Source: DATATV01 sp035551355 | GTDB lineage: Bacteria > Actinomycetota > Actinomycetes > Mycobacteriales > Pseudonocardiaceae | NCBI GenBank assembly: GCA_035551355.1 | Contig: DASZNF010000014.1 | Coordinates: 1 to 60,484 of the forward strand | Reading direction: 5' to 3' | Length of the DNA: 60,484 nt | Part shown: positions 33,755 through 42,060 of the stretch, in pieces | Layout of the letters: every line of letters begins with the position of its first letter | Numbering within the stretch: the first letter of the stretch is position 1 | Program-made: the position numbers and the translations under genes | The notes under the pieces: generated by a model | The model's database searches: none | The model's input: only the letters and a program-made list of their open reading frames with translations | Told to the model about the DNA's origin: nothing

Positions 33755-34978
33755 ATGACTGACCCGATCGCGCCCGCCGAGCCAACCGCGGGGCCCTCTC
33801 GCGCGGAAACCGTCCGGCTGGTGCTGATTCTGGGGTCGCTGTCCTCCTTCGGGCCGCTGTCCATCGACATGTACCTGCCCGCCTTCCCGTCCATCGCCGG
33901 CGATCTGCACGCCGGCCCCTCGGCCGTGCAGCTGACGTTGACCGCCTGCCTGGTCGGGCTGGCCGTGGGTCAGTTGGTGACCGGGCCGTTGTCGGACACG
34001 CTGGGCCGGAAGCGGCCGCTCATGGTCGGGCTGGTGCTGTATGTGCTGCTGTCGGTGGGCTGTGCGCTGGCGCCCTCGGTCGGCGCGCTGATCGGGTTCC
34101 GGTTCCTGCAGGCGCTGGGCGGCGGGGCCGGTCTGGTGATCGCCAACGCGGCCGCGCGGGACCGGTTCTCCGGCACCGCGATGGCCCGGTTCCTGTCGTT
34201 GTTGATGCTGGTCAACGGGATCGCGCCGATCGTGGCGCCGGTCATCGGCGGCCAGTTGCTGCGGTTCACCTCGTGGCGCGGAGTCTTCTGGCTGCTGGCC
34301 GCGATCGGACTGCTGCTGGTGGCGGTGTGCGGGCTGTGGCTGGCCGAGTCGCTGCCGCCGGAGCGCCGGGTGCCGGGGCGGCTGCCGGACACGCTGCGCT
34401 CCTACGGCTCGCTGCTGAGCACCCGCCTGTTCCTGGGCTACACGCTGGCCGCGGGCTGCTCGTTCGCGGCCATGTTCGCCTACATCTCCGGCTCGTCCTT
34501 TGTGCTGCAGGACATTTTCGGGTTGTCCGCGCAACAGTTCAGCCTGGTGTTCGCGGTGAACGCGCTGGGCATCGTGACCGCGGGCCAGCTCAACGGGCGG
34601 GTGGTCGGCCGGTTCGGACCGCGCCGGCTGCTGGCCGTCGGCCTGGCCTCGGCCACCGTGGGCGGCATCGGGTTGCTGCTGGCCGTGCTGCTCGGCTGGG
34701 GGCTGCCCGCGGTGCTGATCGGGCTGTTCCTGGTGGTGTCCTCGATCGGGCTGGTCTCACCCAACGGGGTGGCGCTGGCGATGGCCGACTACCCGAGCAT
34801 GGCCGGCACCGCGGCCGCGCTGCTGGGCATGGCCCAGACGGTGATCGGCGGGGTGGTCGCGCCGCTGGTCGGGCTGGGTGGCACGGCCACCGCGGTGCCC
34901 ATGGCGGTCGTCATCAGTGTGCTCACCGTTGCCGGTTTCGCGGTTTTTGTCTTGTTGACGCGGATTTCTCCGAACTGA
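33755..34978 (+). CDS. Bcr/CflA-family MFS drug efflux transporter
   Basis: About 407 residues and 12 TM helices. The Bcr/CflA pattern is clear at the start (LILGSLSSFGPLSIDMYLPAFPSI) and in the loop after helix 2 (GPLSDTLGRKRPLMVG); GFRFLQALGGGAGLVIANAAARD is motif C-like in helix 5. The family exports bicyclomycin, chloramphenicol and other small molecules by proton antiport; the substrate here is unknown. ATG 33755 is preceded by no strong RBS; ATG 33737 is an alternative. It is not linked to an obvious regulator. Confidence 0.9.
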   Translation: MTDPIAPAEPTAGPSRAETVRLVLILGSLSSFGPLSIDMYLPAFPSIAGDLHAGPSAVQLTLTACLVGLAVGQLVTGPLSDTLGRKRPLMVGLVLYVLLSVGCALAPSVGALIGFRFLQALGGGAGLVIANAAARDRFSGTAMARFLSLLMLVNGIAPIVAPVIGGQLLRFTSWRGVFWLLAAIGLLLVAVCGLWLAESLPPERRVPGRLPDTLRSYGSLLSTRLFLGYTLAAGCSFAAMFAYISGSSFVLQDIFGLSAQQFSLVFAVNALGIVTAGQLNGRVVGRFGPRRLLAVGLASATVGGIGLLLAVLLGWGLPAVLIGLFLVVSSIGLVSPNGVALAMADYPSMAGTAAALLGMAQTVIGGVVAPLVGLGGTATAVPMAVVISVLTVAGFAVFVLLTRISPN

Positions 34979-35074
34979 TCATTCGTTTCCGGTACACCCG
35001 GGACGCCTCTCGGAGATACGGTCTTCCCAGCCTGCGCCGTCATCGGTGGCCGCATCACCACAGAGGGAATGTCC

Positions 35075-35686
35075 GTGAATCCAGAGGAAATGGTTGCCTC
35101 CTACCAGCAGGAGGTCCGGGACCTGGCGCAGCGCGCCGAGGAGACCAAGAAGCAGCTCAAGGCGCTGACCGGGACGGTGTCCAGCCCGGACGGCGCGGTC
35201 ACGGTCACCGTGAACGCGGGCGGGGCGCTACAGAACCTGACCTTCGGGCCGCGCGCCGAGGAGATGCCGCGCGCCCAGCTCTCCGCGCTGATCGTGTCCA
35301 CCGCGCGCCGTGCGCAGGCCAAGGCGGCCGGGCAGATCACCGGCATCATGGCCCCGCTGATCGGGGAGAACAGCAAGGCCATGGAATTCATCAAGGAACA
35401 AATTCCGACGGTGGAGGAACCGGAGGGCCCCTCGGACGCGTCACAGCCGCAACCCCAGCGGATCGCGTACAACGAGGAGCAGCGTGACGCCTTCCAGTCC
35501 GGTCAGGGGCAGCAGCCGCCGCGACCGCCGCAGTACCAGCAGCCCCCACCGAAGCCGCCCTACCCGCACCAGCCGCCGCAGCCGTCCGCGCCGCAGCCCA
35601 CGCGCGGACCGCAACGGCCGCAGCGCCGCGATTCCTATGAGGACGACTACGAAACCGGTCCGGTCACGCGGGAAGGCGATTGGTGA
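35075..35686 (+). CDS. YbaB/EbfC-family protein with proline-rich tail
   Basis: About 203 residues. The first ~110 residues form a YbaB-like fold (EEMVASYQQEVRDLAQRAEE, then GAVTVTVNAGGALQNLTFGP). A proline- and glutamine-rich disordered tail follows (QQPPRPPQYQQPPPKPPYP). YbaB-like proteins are encoded with ESX substrates in mycobacteria (EspL type). AGAGGGA (35062-35068) suits GTG 35075 better than the ATG two codons earlier at 35069. The stop overlaps the start of the WXG gene (TGATG). A role as chaperone or nucleoid-like partner of the secreted proteins is inferred. Confidence 0.82.
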   Translation: MNPEEMVASYQQEVRDLAQRAEETKKQLKALTGTVSSPDGAVTVTVNAGGALQNLTFGPRAEEMPRAQLSALIVSTARRAQAKAAGQITGIMAPLIGENSKAMEFIKEQIPTVEEPEGPSDASQPQPQRIAYNEEQRDAFQSGQGQQPPRPPQYQQPPPKPPYPHQPPQPSAPQPTRGPQRPQRRDSYEDDYETGPVTREGDW

Positions 35687-36009
35687 TGGCTGACGGCTAC
35701 CAGATCACCCATGCCTCGCTGGAGAAGCACGAAAGCGACATCCGCGAGGTGATGAGCCAGGTCAAGGGCGCCATCGACACCGTGCGCGATCCGATCGACT
35801 TCCAGGCGTTCGGCATCATCGGCCAGAGCTGGGCCGGTTATCTGAACCTGTGGATCGACGCGCACACCAGTTGCGTCGACGCGGCCGTCGAGGCGGGCAA
35901 TCAGACCGCCGACAACGTGAAATCGATGAACGAGAACTACAAGAACAACGAGGACACCGTCGCCAAGGGCTTCACCGCCATCCAGGCCGACCAGGCGAAG
36001 GCGGTGTGA
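35686..36009 (+). CDS. WXG100-type secretion target with YxxxE signal
   Basis: A 107-residue helical protein with Trp49-Ala-Gly51 in a turn between two predicted helices, the WXG motif, and Tyr85-x-x-x-Glu89 (YKNNE) after the second helix, the general type VII export signal. Length is that of EsxA/EsxB-like or EspC-like proteins. GGAAGG lies 9 nt before ATG 35686, which overlaps the stop of the YbaB gene. The following gene begins inside its last codons. A heterodimer with the next product is likely; the T7SS machinery (EccA-E, mycosin) is not in the window. Confidence 0.85.
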   Translation: MADGYQITHASLEKHESDIREVMSQVKGAIDTVRDPIDFQAFGIIGQSWAGYLNLWIDAHTSCVDAAVEAGNQTADNVKSMNENYKNNEDTVAKGFTAIQADQAKAV

Positions 36010-38432
36010 CCGTGGCCGACGAAGCGAACCCGCTGGTCGATACCTACAAGACCGCGACAACCGGCGGGGTGCTGACCACCATCGGCACCCAGGGCGACTG
36101 GAAGACCCAGGTCGCCAAGGACACCGACGGCTCCGGGGTGTTCTCCGACGCCGCGTCCACCATCACCGACGCGGCCAGCGGGAACTGGGGCGGCCTGGCG
36201 ATGGACGTCGGCGGTGACGCGCTGGACGCGCTGGGCATCGCCATGGACCCGTTCGGCAGCCTGATCGGCGCCGGCATCGGCTGGCTGATCGAGCACATCT
36301 CGTTCCTGAAGGTCCCGCTGGACTACCTGGCCGGCAATCCGGAGGCGGTCACCGCCAAGCAGGAGACCTGGACCAACGTGGCCAACGCGCTGCGCGAGGC
36401 GGCCAAGCAGTACGGCGACTCGGCCACCACCGTGTCCGGGGAGAACCAGTCGACCGCGGTCAACGGCGCGGCCGCCACAGGCGGGAACCTGGCCACCACG
36501 CTGACCAGCGCGGCCAGCCACGCCGACGACGCGGCCTCGGCGATGACGACGGCGGCCACGATCGTGGGCACCACCCGCGGCATCGTTCGCGACTCGCTGT
36601 CCCAGTTCGCCGGGGACGCGATCGTGAAGTTCATCGCCGCCCAGGCCACCGCGGTGATCTCGGTTGGCGCGTCGGAGGCCATCTTCATCACCGACGAGGT
36701 GGTGGAGGGGACCTCGCTGGCCGCGGAGAACGCCAGCAAGGTGGAGAAGGTCCTCGAGGCGTTGAAGACGCTGATGACCGGGGCGAAGAAGTCCGAGGGC
36801 GCGTTGCGCGACACCGAGGACGCGCTGCGCAGCGGCACTCGCTCGGCCGACCGGGCGGTCACCGACGGCGATCGCGCCGCGCAGGACGCGGGCCGGTCGG
36901 CCGATCACGCGGGCGGCGCCCACGACGACGCGCCGGCGTCCACCGATCCCGCTGGTCCCAAGGATTCCGGGTCCACCAGTGGCGAGGGCGACTCCGGTTC
37001 GGCCGGGAACACCGAACCCCAGGCGACCGATCCGTCCGGCCCGACCGACACCGGGAAATCCGGCGGGGACACCGGTTCCTCCGGTTCCGGCGAGCACGAC
37101 ACGGCGCCGAGCGAGACCGAACCGTCGCCGCCCACGACCCCCGAGGACGCCTCGACACCATCCACTTCGGACTCTGGTGCCGGTGCGCACGAGACGGCTC
37201 CGGCGGGAACTGAACCGCCGGCCGCGTCCACTCCGCCGGAGGAGGCGCCATCCGCGTCCGGCGGGGATTCCGGTGGCCCGCATGAGACCGCGCCGTCGGA
37301 GACCCAACCGTCGGCGAGCACGCCGCACGAGGAACCGGCAGCGTCCACTTCGGACTCCGGTGGCGGTGGGCACCACGACGACACCGCACCGAAGGAAACT
37401 CAGCCCTCCGAGCACACCGAGACCTCCTCGGCCACCGAGACGCCGAAGAAGACCGCGGACGAGGAAGTCAACGAGTTCAAGGAGAACGCGGCCGAGCACA
37501 ACCAGAAGGTCGACGCCAACCAGGACGGGATCAACCAGCACAACCAGGCGGTCTCGGACTACCACGAGAAGGTCGCGCAGCACAACGAGCGGGCGGTCGA
37601 CCACGACCAGCGAGTCGCGGAGAACAACAAGGCGGTCAAGAGAAACGAGCAGGAACAGGTCAACGCCAGGGGCAGCCAGAAGGCTTCGCTCAAGGCGCAG
37701 CACGACCGGCTCAAGGACGAGCACAGGAGCCTGAGCAAGGAAGGCGACCAGCTCAAGAAGTCCCAGCAGGACTTGGCCAAGGAACGCGAGAACCTCAACA
37801 ACAAGGCCAAGGACCTGAATGACAAGCACCACGACCTGAACAAAGCGGGCAAGGACCTGCTGAAGGATCGCTCCAAGGTCGCCCAGGAGAAGGCCGAGGA
37901 CTGGAAGGCGCAGCACAGCCTGCGGGCCAACGAGAAGGTCGGCAAGTTCTACGACAAGTACCTGGCCGGGGCGGAGAAACCGGGCGAGAAGGACAAGCCG
38001 CTGTCCTTCCTCAACGAGGACGCGGAAAGCGCGCTGAAGCTCAAGAACTACCTGCCTGGCGGCGAGGGACTGCACGTCAGCGCGTCCGACGTGTCCCATG
38101 TCGCCAAGGAGGCCGGTGCGCAGACGTTGTCCGAGCAGCCCGCCCGGGAGGACATCGTCAAGGAGGACCACGAGATCGAACAACGCGAGGCGGCCGAGGA
38201 GAAGGAACGCGAGGAGCACGAGGGCGGCGAGGGCGGCGACCACGGCTCGGACGGCGACCACGGCTCGGACGGCGGCGCCGAGGGCGGCAAGCCTGAAGGA
38301 GGTTCCTCCGAGGGTGGCACGGGCGAGGGTGGCGCGGGCGAGCCGAGGGGCGAGCCGACGGCGGGCGCCACCGAGTCGGCCTACTCGACCGCCGGGTCCG
38401 GTCAGTACGCCTGGCCGACCCAGGACGTCTGA
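36006..38432 (+). CDS. Large WXG-like, coiled-coil, acidic protein; candidate T7SS substrate
   Basis: 808 residues from GTG 36006, overlapping the previous gene. Residues 1-260 are a helical WXG100/EspB-like module (NPEAVTAKQETWTNVANALREAA) with two hydrophobic stretches (about 66-105 and 208-235). Residues ~280-480 are disordered, rich in Ser, Glu, Thr and Pro, with repeats of the form HETAPSETQP. Residues ~484-640 form a long charged coiled coil (HNQAVSDYHEKVAQHNERAV). A short conserved-looking segment (SFLNEDAESALKLKNYLPGG) and a Gly/Glu/His tail ending QYAWPTQDV follow. No known toxin domain is seen. It may be a secreted effector or surface filament. Confidence 0.8.
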   Translation: MTVADEANPLVDTYKTATTGGVLTTIGTQGDWKTQVAKDTDGSGVFSDAASTITDAASGNWGGLAMDVGGDALDALGIAMDPFGSLIGAGIGWLIEHISFLKVPLDYLAGNPEAVTAKQETWTNVANALREAAKQYGDSATTVSGENQSTAVNGAAATGGNLATTLTSAASHADDAASAMTTAATIVGTTRGIVRDSLSQFAGDAIVKFIAAQATAVISVGASEAIFITDEVVEGTSLAAENASKVEKVLEALKTLMTGAKKSEGALRDTEDALRSGTRSADRAVTDGDRAAQDAGRSADHAGGAHDDAPASTDPAGPKDSGSTSGEGDSGSAGNTEPQATDPSGPTDTGKSGGDTGSSGSGEHDTAPSETEPSPPTTPEDASTPSTSDSGAGAHETAPAGTEPPAASTPPEEAPSASGGDSGGPHETAPSETQPSASTPHEEPAASTSDSGGGGHHDDTAPKETQPSEHTETSSATETPKKTADEEVNEFKENAAEHNQKVDANQDGINQHNQAVSDYHEKVAQHNERAVDHDQRVAENNKAVKRNEQEQVNARGSQKASLKAQHDRLKDEHRSLSKEGDQLKKSQQDLAKERENLNNKAKDLNDKHHDLNKAGKDLLKDRSKVAQEKAEDWKAQHSLRANEKVGKFYDKYLAGAEKPGEKDKPLSFLNEDAESALKLKNYLPGGEGLHVSASDVSHVAKEAGAQTLSEQPAREDIVKEDHEIEQREAAEEKEREEHEGGEGGDHGSDGDHGSDGGAEGGKPEGGSSEGGTGEGGAGEPRGEPTAGATESAYSTAGSGQYAWPTQDV

Positions 38433-38509
38433 CCGGGTAGCGTTGCCGGCCGTGGCGGGGAGTGCACGCTCCGCGCCACGGCCGGGCCAGTCAGCATCGG
38501 GAGGGGTTC

Positions 38510-39430
38510 ATGCGGGCGGCGCACAGGATCGTCAAAACGATCTTCATCCTGATCGTCGTCGCCTGCGTGATCACGATCTGGAGCATCTTCCCGCACAACA
38601 GCTGGCAGGCCGCGGTGTTCGGGGTGGTGCTGCCCATCGCCGCGGTGATCGGCATCGCGTTCATCCCCAAGGGCTGGCCGTCCGCGGTCTGGGCCGCGCC
38701 CGCGCTGCTGGAGAGCTTCAAGGACTGGCACAAACGCAACCCGGACGCGGTCATGCGCTGGCAGAAGCTGGATCTCAGCGACGACGGCACGTCCCGCCTC
38801 ACCGGTGTCAACGCGACGACCCGGGCCATCCTGGACCGGTTCACCGGCCCTCCGGTGCACGACGTGCCGGAGTTCCCGCGAGTCCAATGGGCCGGGCTCA
38901 GCTCGTTGCGCGGAGTGCCCTCGATCGGCATGCAGGCCGATCTGCACTGGGGCGAGAGCACCGTCGGCGGCGGGGGCACGACGGCCCGGCCGGCGTTCAT
39001 CGCGTCGGTGGACACTCCCTCGAAACTGCCGCGCACGGTGATCTGCCGGGCCGACGGTTACCGGAAGTGGCGCGTCTACCGGGCCTTCGCGTTCTGGAAG
39101 TTCCGTTCGCACAATGCGGACTTCGACCGGAAGTTCTACGTCGCCCGCAACAGCCAGCACGCCGCCAAGCAGTTGATCAGCACGGAGCTGGCGCAGTTCC
39201 TGGCCGACGATCCGCGCGCATACTACCTGCCGGTGATCTTCGAGAACGGGACGCTGAGCACCACCACAGGTGAGGCCCACATCGACGGCGGCATGCTCGC
39301 GCCGATGACGGACTTCCTGCTGGAGGTGCTGGCCCGGGTTCCGGCGCAAACCTGGGCCGGTCACCCGGTGCCCCGGGAACGGCTCGCGCCCAACGGCGCG
39401 CCGCCGCCCGATGCAGAAAAGCGCGCCTAG
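38510..39430 (+). CDS. Two-TM membrane protein, last gene of the WXG cassette
   Basis: 306 residues from ATG 38510 after GGGAGGGG. Two N-terminal TM helices (IVKTIFILIVVACVITIWSI and AAVFGVVLPIAAVIGIAFIP) precede a ~240-residue soluble domain with KWRVYRAFAFWKFRSHNADFDRKFYV. I do not recognise the family. It starts 77 nt after the large protein gene on the same strand, so it probably belongs to the cassette, and could be an immunity or anchoring protein. Its stop overlaps that of the convergent nitrobindin gene by 4 bp. Confidence 0.75.
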   Translation: MRAAHRIVKTIFILIVVACVITIWSIFPHNSWQAAVFGVVLPIAAVIGIAFIPKGWPSAVWAAPALLESFKDWHKRNPDAVMRWQKLDLSDDGTSRLTGVNATTRAILDRFTGPPVHDVPEFPRVQWAGLSSLRGVPSIGMQADLHWGESTVGGGGTTARPAFIASVDTPSKLPRTVICRADGYRKWRVYRAFAFWKFRSHNADFDRKFYVARNSQHAAKQLISTELAQFLADDPRAYYLPVIFENGTLSTTTGEAHIDGGMLAPMTDFLLEVLARVPAQTWAGHPVPRERLAPNGAPPPDAEKRA

Positions 39431-40053
39431 CCGACCACCCGGGTCAGGTAGGCCGACACGTGCGGCTGCATCGGCTGGCCGACCATGGCGCGTTCCTCCA
39501 CATAGGCCAGGTCGCCGTTGTTGACCAAGCCGTACAGCCGCTGCGCCGCGGTGACCTCCTTGGCCGTCGCGGTCCGGGCCACCGCGTCGGTGGCCAGTTC
39601 CCAGGCGTTGAGGTTGCGGGCCTTGCCGTAGTACAGCTCCATGACGCCGGTGGCGTGGGTGAGCAGCAGCTCGATGGTGCCGTCCGGCTGCGGCCGCCAG
39701 AAGCCGGACTCCCGGGCCGCCGGGCGGATCACGTTGCCCTCGTCGTCCAGCAGCCAGGCCCGGGCCTCGTAGGACAGGAACGGGCGGCCGTCGTGGGCGA
39801 AGACGACCTGCTGGCCGAACTTGAACGGGCCGTCGATGGTCGGGTAGACCACTTCGCCCTCGCCGCGCCACACGCCGACCAGCGGCAGCAGCGGCACGCA
39901 CTGGTCGTGCAGGTCCGGGCCCTCGCGCAGGTTCGCGGTGTCGGCCGGGACCGGCAGGTCGTCGAACTGGGGCAGGTTACGGTGCCGGGTGGTCTTGGCC
40001 CGTTCGGCCGCGGCCGCGATGGCCTCGTCGCCGGAGGCGTTCTCGGAGCTCAT
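39427..40053 (-). CDS. Nitrobindin (FABP-like heme protein, Rv0813c-like)
   Basis: A 208-residue ten-stranded beta-barrel protein. After a polar N-terminus come PLLPLVGVWRGEGEVVYP (GxWxGxG motif), GFWRPQPDGTIELLLTHATGVMELYYG and the C-terminal QPHVSAYLTRV, whose histidine is the expected proximal heme ligand. Family members bind ferric heme and isomerise peroxynitrite to nitrate, protecting from reactive nitrogen. Its position next to DUF1416 and sulfurtransferase genes is the same as in mycobacteria. Confidence 0.92.
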   Translation of the reverse strand: MSSENASGDEAIAAAAERAKTTRHRNLPQFDDLPVPADTANLREGPDLHDQCVPLLPLVGVWRGEGEVVYPTIDGPFKFGQQVVFAHDGRPFLSYEARAWLLDDEGNVIRPAARESGFWRPQPDGTIELLLTHATGVMELYYGKARNLNAWELATDAVARTATAKEVTAAQRLYGLVNNGDLAYVEERAMVGQPMQPHVSAYLTRVVG

Positions 40054-40065
40054 CCCCAGATGATC

Positions 40066-40170
40066 TCAGCGCTGGCCCTGGCCGTTGAACAGCCGGTAGA
40101 CCACGTACACCGAGAACCAGATGATCAGCACACAGACGAGCACCAGCAGGGCGGTGAAGAACTGTTCCAC
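40066..40170 (-). CDS. 34-residue membrane peptide, probably leaderless
   Basis: GTG 40170 opens a 34-codon frame with one TM helix, LVLVCVLIIWFSVYVVY, and a basic end (RLFNGQGQR). TATCCT (40182-40177) stands 6 nt upstream, and a strong terminator lies just before that, so it would have its own leaderless mRNA. The stop is 12 nt before the nitrobindin start, which suggests co-transcription with nitrobindin. No family recognised. The membrane-like composition and promoter placement support it; its shortness does not. Confidence 0.55.
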   Translation of the reverse strand: MEQFFTALLVLVCVLIIWFSVYVVYRLFNGQGQR

Positions 40171-40186
40171 CCGTCGAGGATACGAC

Positions 40187-40222
40187 GCGGGCGCGGCCCG
40201 GTGGGTACCGGACCGCGCCCGC
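40187..40222 (-). terminator. Strong hairpin terminator of the sulfur operon
   Basis: GCGGGCGCGG (40187-40196) pairs with 40213-40222, and CCGGT (40198-40202) with ACCGG (40207-40211), leaving one mismatch and a 4-nt loop. It lies 39 nt after the DUF1416 stop on the minus strand. No U-tract follows. Confidence 0.8.
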
Positions 40223-40260
40223 GACGGTGTGATCTGCGTGATCTGCGGCTGGTGTCGTGG

Positions 40261-40566
40261 TCAGGCGACCACGACGGCGACCTCGTGGAGGCCGGGGCCA
40301 TCGGCGTGCACCAGCGCCTCACCGGTGCCGGCGCGGTGCAGCGCGCGCACCCGCCAGTCGCCCGGCGCGGCGAAGAACCGGAAGTCGCCCTCGGCCGAGG
40401 CCACGACCTCGCCCGCGAACTCGCCGTCGCCGTTGAGCAGCCGCACGAACGCGCCGCTACCCGGCTGGTCACCGGTCCGCACGCGGCCGGCCACCACGAC
40501 CTGAGTGGTCAGATCCACGCCGGCCAGGTCGGCCGTCTGCGTGGGCGCGCCGCATCCGTCGGTCAT
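40261..40566 (-). CDS. sseC: DUF1416 protein (SseC-like)
   Basis: A 101-residue protein of the actinobacterial SseC/DUF1416 family. It starts MTDGCGAPTQTADLAGVDL and contains VVAGRVRTGDQPGSGAFVRLL and DFRFFAAPGDWRVRALHRAG, a small beta-sandwich resembling carboxypeptidase-regulatory folds. It is always found next to a thiosulfate sulfurtransferase, and here its ATG starts one base after the sulfurtransferase stop. The cysteine near the N-terminus (DGCG) may take part in sulfur transfer; this is inference. Confidence 0.9.
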   Translation of the reverse strand: MTDGCGAPTQTADLAGVDLTTQVVVAGRVRTGDQPGSGAFVRLLNGDGEFAGEVVASAEGDFRFFAAPGDWRVRALHRAGTGEALVHADGPGLHEVAVVVA

Positions 40567-40567
40567 G

Positions 40568-41407
40568 TCAGGACTCCGTTCCCACGGCGATCGGCACGCC
40601 GACCAGCGAGCCGTACTCGGTCCACGAACCGTCGTAGTTCTTCACATCGGACAGGCCGAGCAGCTCGTGCAGGGCGAACCAGGTGTGCGAGGAGCGCTCG
40701 CCGATGCGGCAGTAGGCGATGGTCGCCTTGCCCTCGTCAAGGCCCTGCTCCTTGTACAGCTCCAGCAGCTCGTCGTTGGACTTGAAGGTGCCGTCCTCGT
40801 TGGCCGCCTTGGACCACGGCACGTTCAGCGCGCTGGGCACGTGGCCGGGCCGCTGCGCCGACTCCTGCGGCAGGTGGGCCGGGGCGAGCAGCTTGCCGGA
40901 GAACTCGTCGGGCGAGCGCACGTCGACCAGGTTCTTGTTGCCGATCGCGTCGACGACCTCGTCGCGGAAGGCGCGGATCTTGGCGTCCGGGTCGCTGGCG
41001 GTGTAGTTGGTGGCGGCCCGGTCGACCGCGTCCTTGGTCAGCTCGCGGCCGTCGAGCTCCCACTTCTTGCGGCCGCCGTCGAGCAGCTTGACGTTGTTGT
41101 GCCCGTAGAGCTTGAAGTACCAGTAGGCGTAGGCGGCGAACCAGTTGTTGTTGCCGCCGTACAGGATCACCTGGTCGTCGTTGCCGATTCCCTTGGCGGA
41201 CAACAGCTTCTCGAAGCCGGCCTTGTCCACGAAGTCGCGGCGCACCTGGTCCTGCAGCTCGGTCTTCCAGTCGATCCGCACCGCGCCGGGGATGTGTCCA
41301 CCGTCGTAGGCGCTGGTGTCCTCGTCGACTTCAGCGAACACCACGCCCGGGGCGTTGAGGTTCGCTTCCGCCCATTCGGCGGTGACCAGCACGTCGTCAC
41401 GGCTCAT
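40568..41407 (-). CDS. Thiosulfate sulfurtransferase (CysA2/SseA-type rhodanese)
   Basis: A 279-residue tandem rhodanese. The N-terminal inactive domain starts LVTAEWAEANLNAPGVVFAEVDEDTSAYDGGHIPGA; the C-terminal domain has LVDVRSPDEFSG and the active-site loop YCRIGERSSHTWF with Cys233. It moves sulfane sulfur from thiosulfate to cyanide or other acceptors and likely supports sulfur assimilation or repair. It reads with DUF4395 upstream and DUF1416 downstream. A leader peptide with a cysteine codon precedes the operon, pointing to control by cysteine supply. Confidence 0.94.
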   Translation of the reverse strand: MSRDDVLVTAEWAEANLNAPGVVFAEVDEDTSAYDGGHIPGAVRIDWKTELQDQVRRDFVDKAGFEKLLSAKGIGNDDQVILYGGNNNWFAAYAYWYFKLYGHNNVKLLDGGRKKWELDGRELTKDAVDRAATNYTASDPDAKIRAFRDEVVDAIGNKNLVDVRSPDEFSGKLLAPAHLPQESAQRPGHVPSALNVPWSKAANEDGTFKSNDELLELYKEQGLDEGKATIAYCRIGERSSHTWFALHELLGLSDVKNYDGSWTEYGSLVGVPIAVGTES

Positions 41408-41448
41408 CGAGTGGCTCCCAATCCATTGTCGTTTCTTCGATTCGTTTC

Positions 41449-41886
41449 TCAGCCGCCGAACGCGGGCACGCCGATCCGCCGCAGCAGCAGGTACACCTCG
41501 CAGCCAAGGCAGAACGCGAAGGCCGCGTTGAGCAGGGCCGCGATGAACGCCAGCGCAGTCGCGACCACGCCGAGCACGGTCAGTCCGGAGGCGTAGCCGA
41601 TGACCCCGACCACGGCGAAGGCGAGGCCGACGCCCTGGGCGAACCGGGGCGGCGCGGCCTCCTCCCGCTCGTCGGTCGGCGCCAGCCGGGGGGCCACCAG
41701 GTACCGGTAGATCAGGCCGTAGGGGGCTCGGCCCAGCCCGGCGAACGCGCCGATGGCGAACACCACCGCCTGCGCGGCCAGTAGTGGCCACCAGCCGGTG
41801 AGCAGGCACACGGCCAGCACCACCGTGGTGATCCAGGCGCCGAAGCGCGGACCACGGGGGTCGACCTGGGACGGGTTGGCGGGCAT
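41449..41886 (-). CDS. DUF4395 membrane protein
   Basis: About 145 residues from ATG 41886, with GGAGG upstream. Four TM helices: WITTVVLAVCLLTGWWPLL, AAQAVVFAIGAFAGLG, GVGLAFAVVGVIGYASGL and VATALAFIAALLNAAFAFC. The start NPSQVDPRGPRFGAWITTVVL and the ending LNAAFAFCLGCEVYLLLRR, with its CLGC pair, are typical of DUF4395, which often accompanies thioredoxin or sulfurtransferase genes. A redox role in sulfur metabolism is inferred from the cysteine pair and neighbours. Confidence 0.9.
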   Translation of the reverse strand: MPANPSQVDPRGPRFGAWITTVVLAVCLLTGWWPLLAAQAVVFAIGAFAGLGRAPYGLIYRYLVAPRLAPTDEREEAAPPRFAQGVGLAFAVVGVIGYASGLTVLGVVATALAFIAALLNAAFAFCLGCEVYLLLRRIGVPAFGG

Positions 41887-41991
41887 GGGATACCTCCGGG
41901 CACGTGGAGCTGACGTGCGGAAACGGGGGTGGTGCGGCCGGCGTCGACGTGGCACACGGCGGGGCTGGGCCCACCTAGGATCCGGCGTCGA

Positions 41992-42060
41992 TCAGGCCGG
42001 GCGACGACACAGGCTGCTCTGCACGCGGCGGTAATCCACCGCGCGGCGCCTGGTCAGCAT
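41992..42060 (-). CDS. 22-residue cysteine-containing leader peptide of the sulfur operon
   Basis: ATG 42060 opens a 22-codon frame containing RRRAVDYRRVQSSLCRR, ending with TGA at 41992. This closely resembles the putative leader peptides that precede sulfur and cysteine genes in many actinobacteria (Arg-rich start, V-D-x-x-R-V core, S-x-x-C-R near the end). In such systems slow translation at cysteine codons alters transcription of the genes after it. DUF4395 begins 105 nt downstream. TACTGT, about 16 nt upstream of the ATG, may be its -10. Confidence 0.75.
   Translation of the reverse strand: MLTRRRAVDYRRVQSSLCRRPA

Noticed and set aside
36006..38432. Polymorphic toxin with C-terminal toxin domain
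   Set aside because: The C-terminus is a Gly/Glu/His-rich tail with no nuclease, deaminase or ADP-ribosyltransferase motif that I can recognise.
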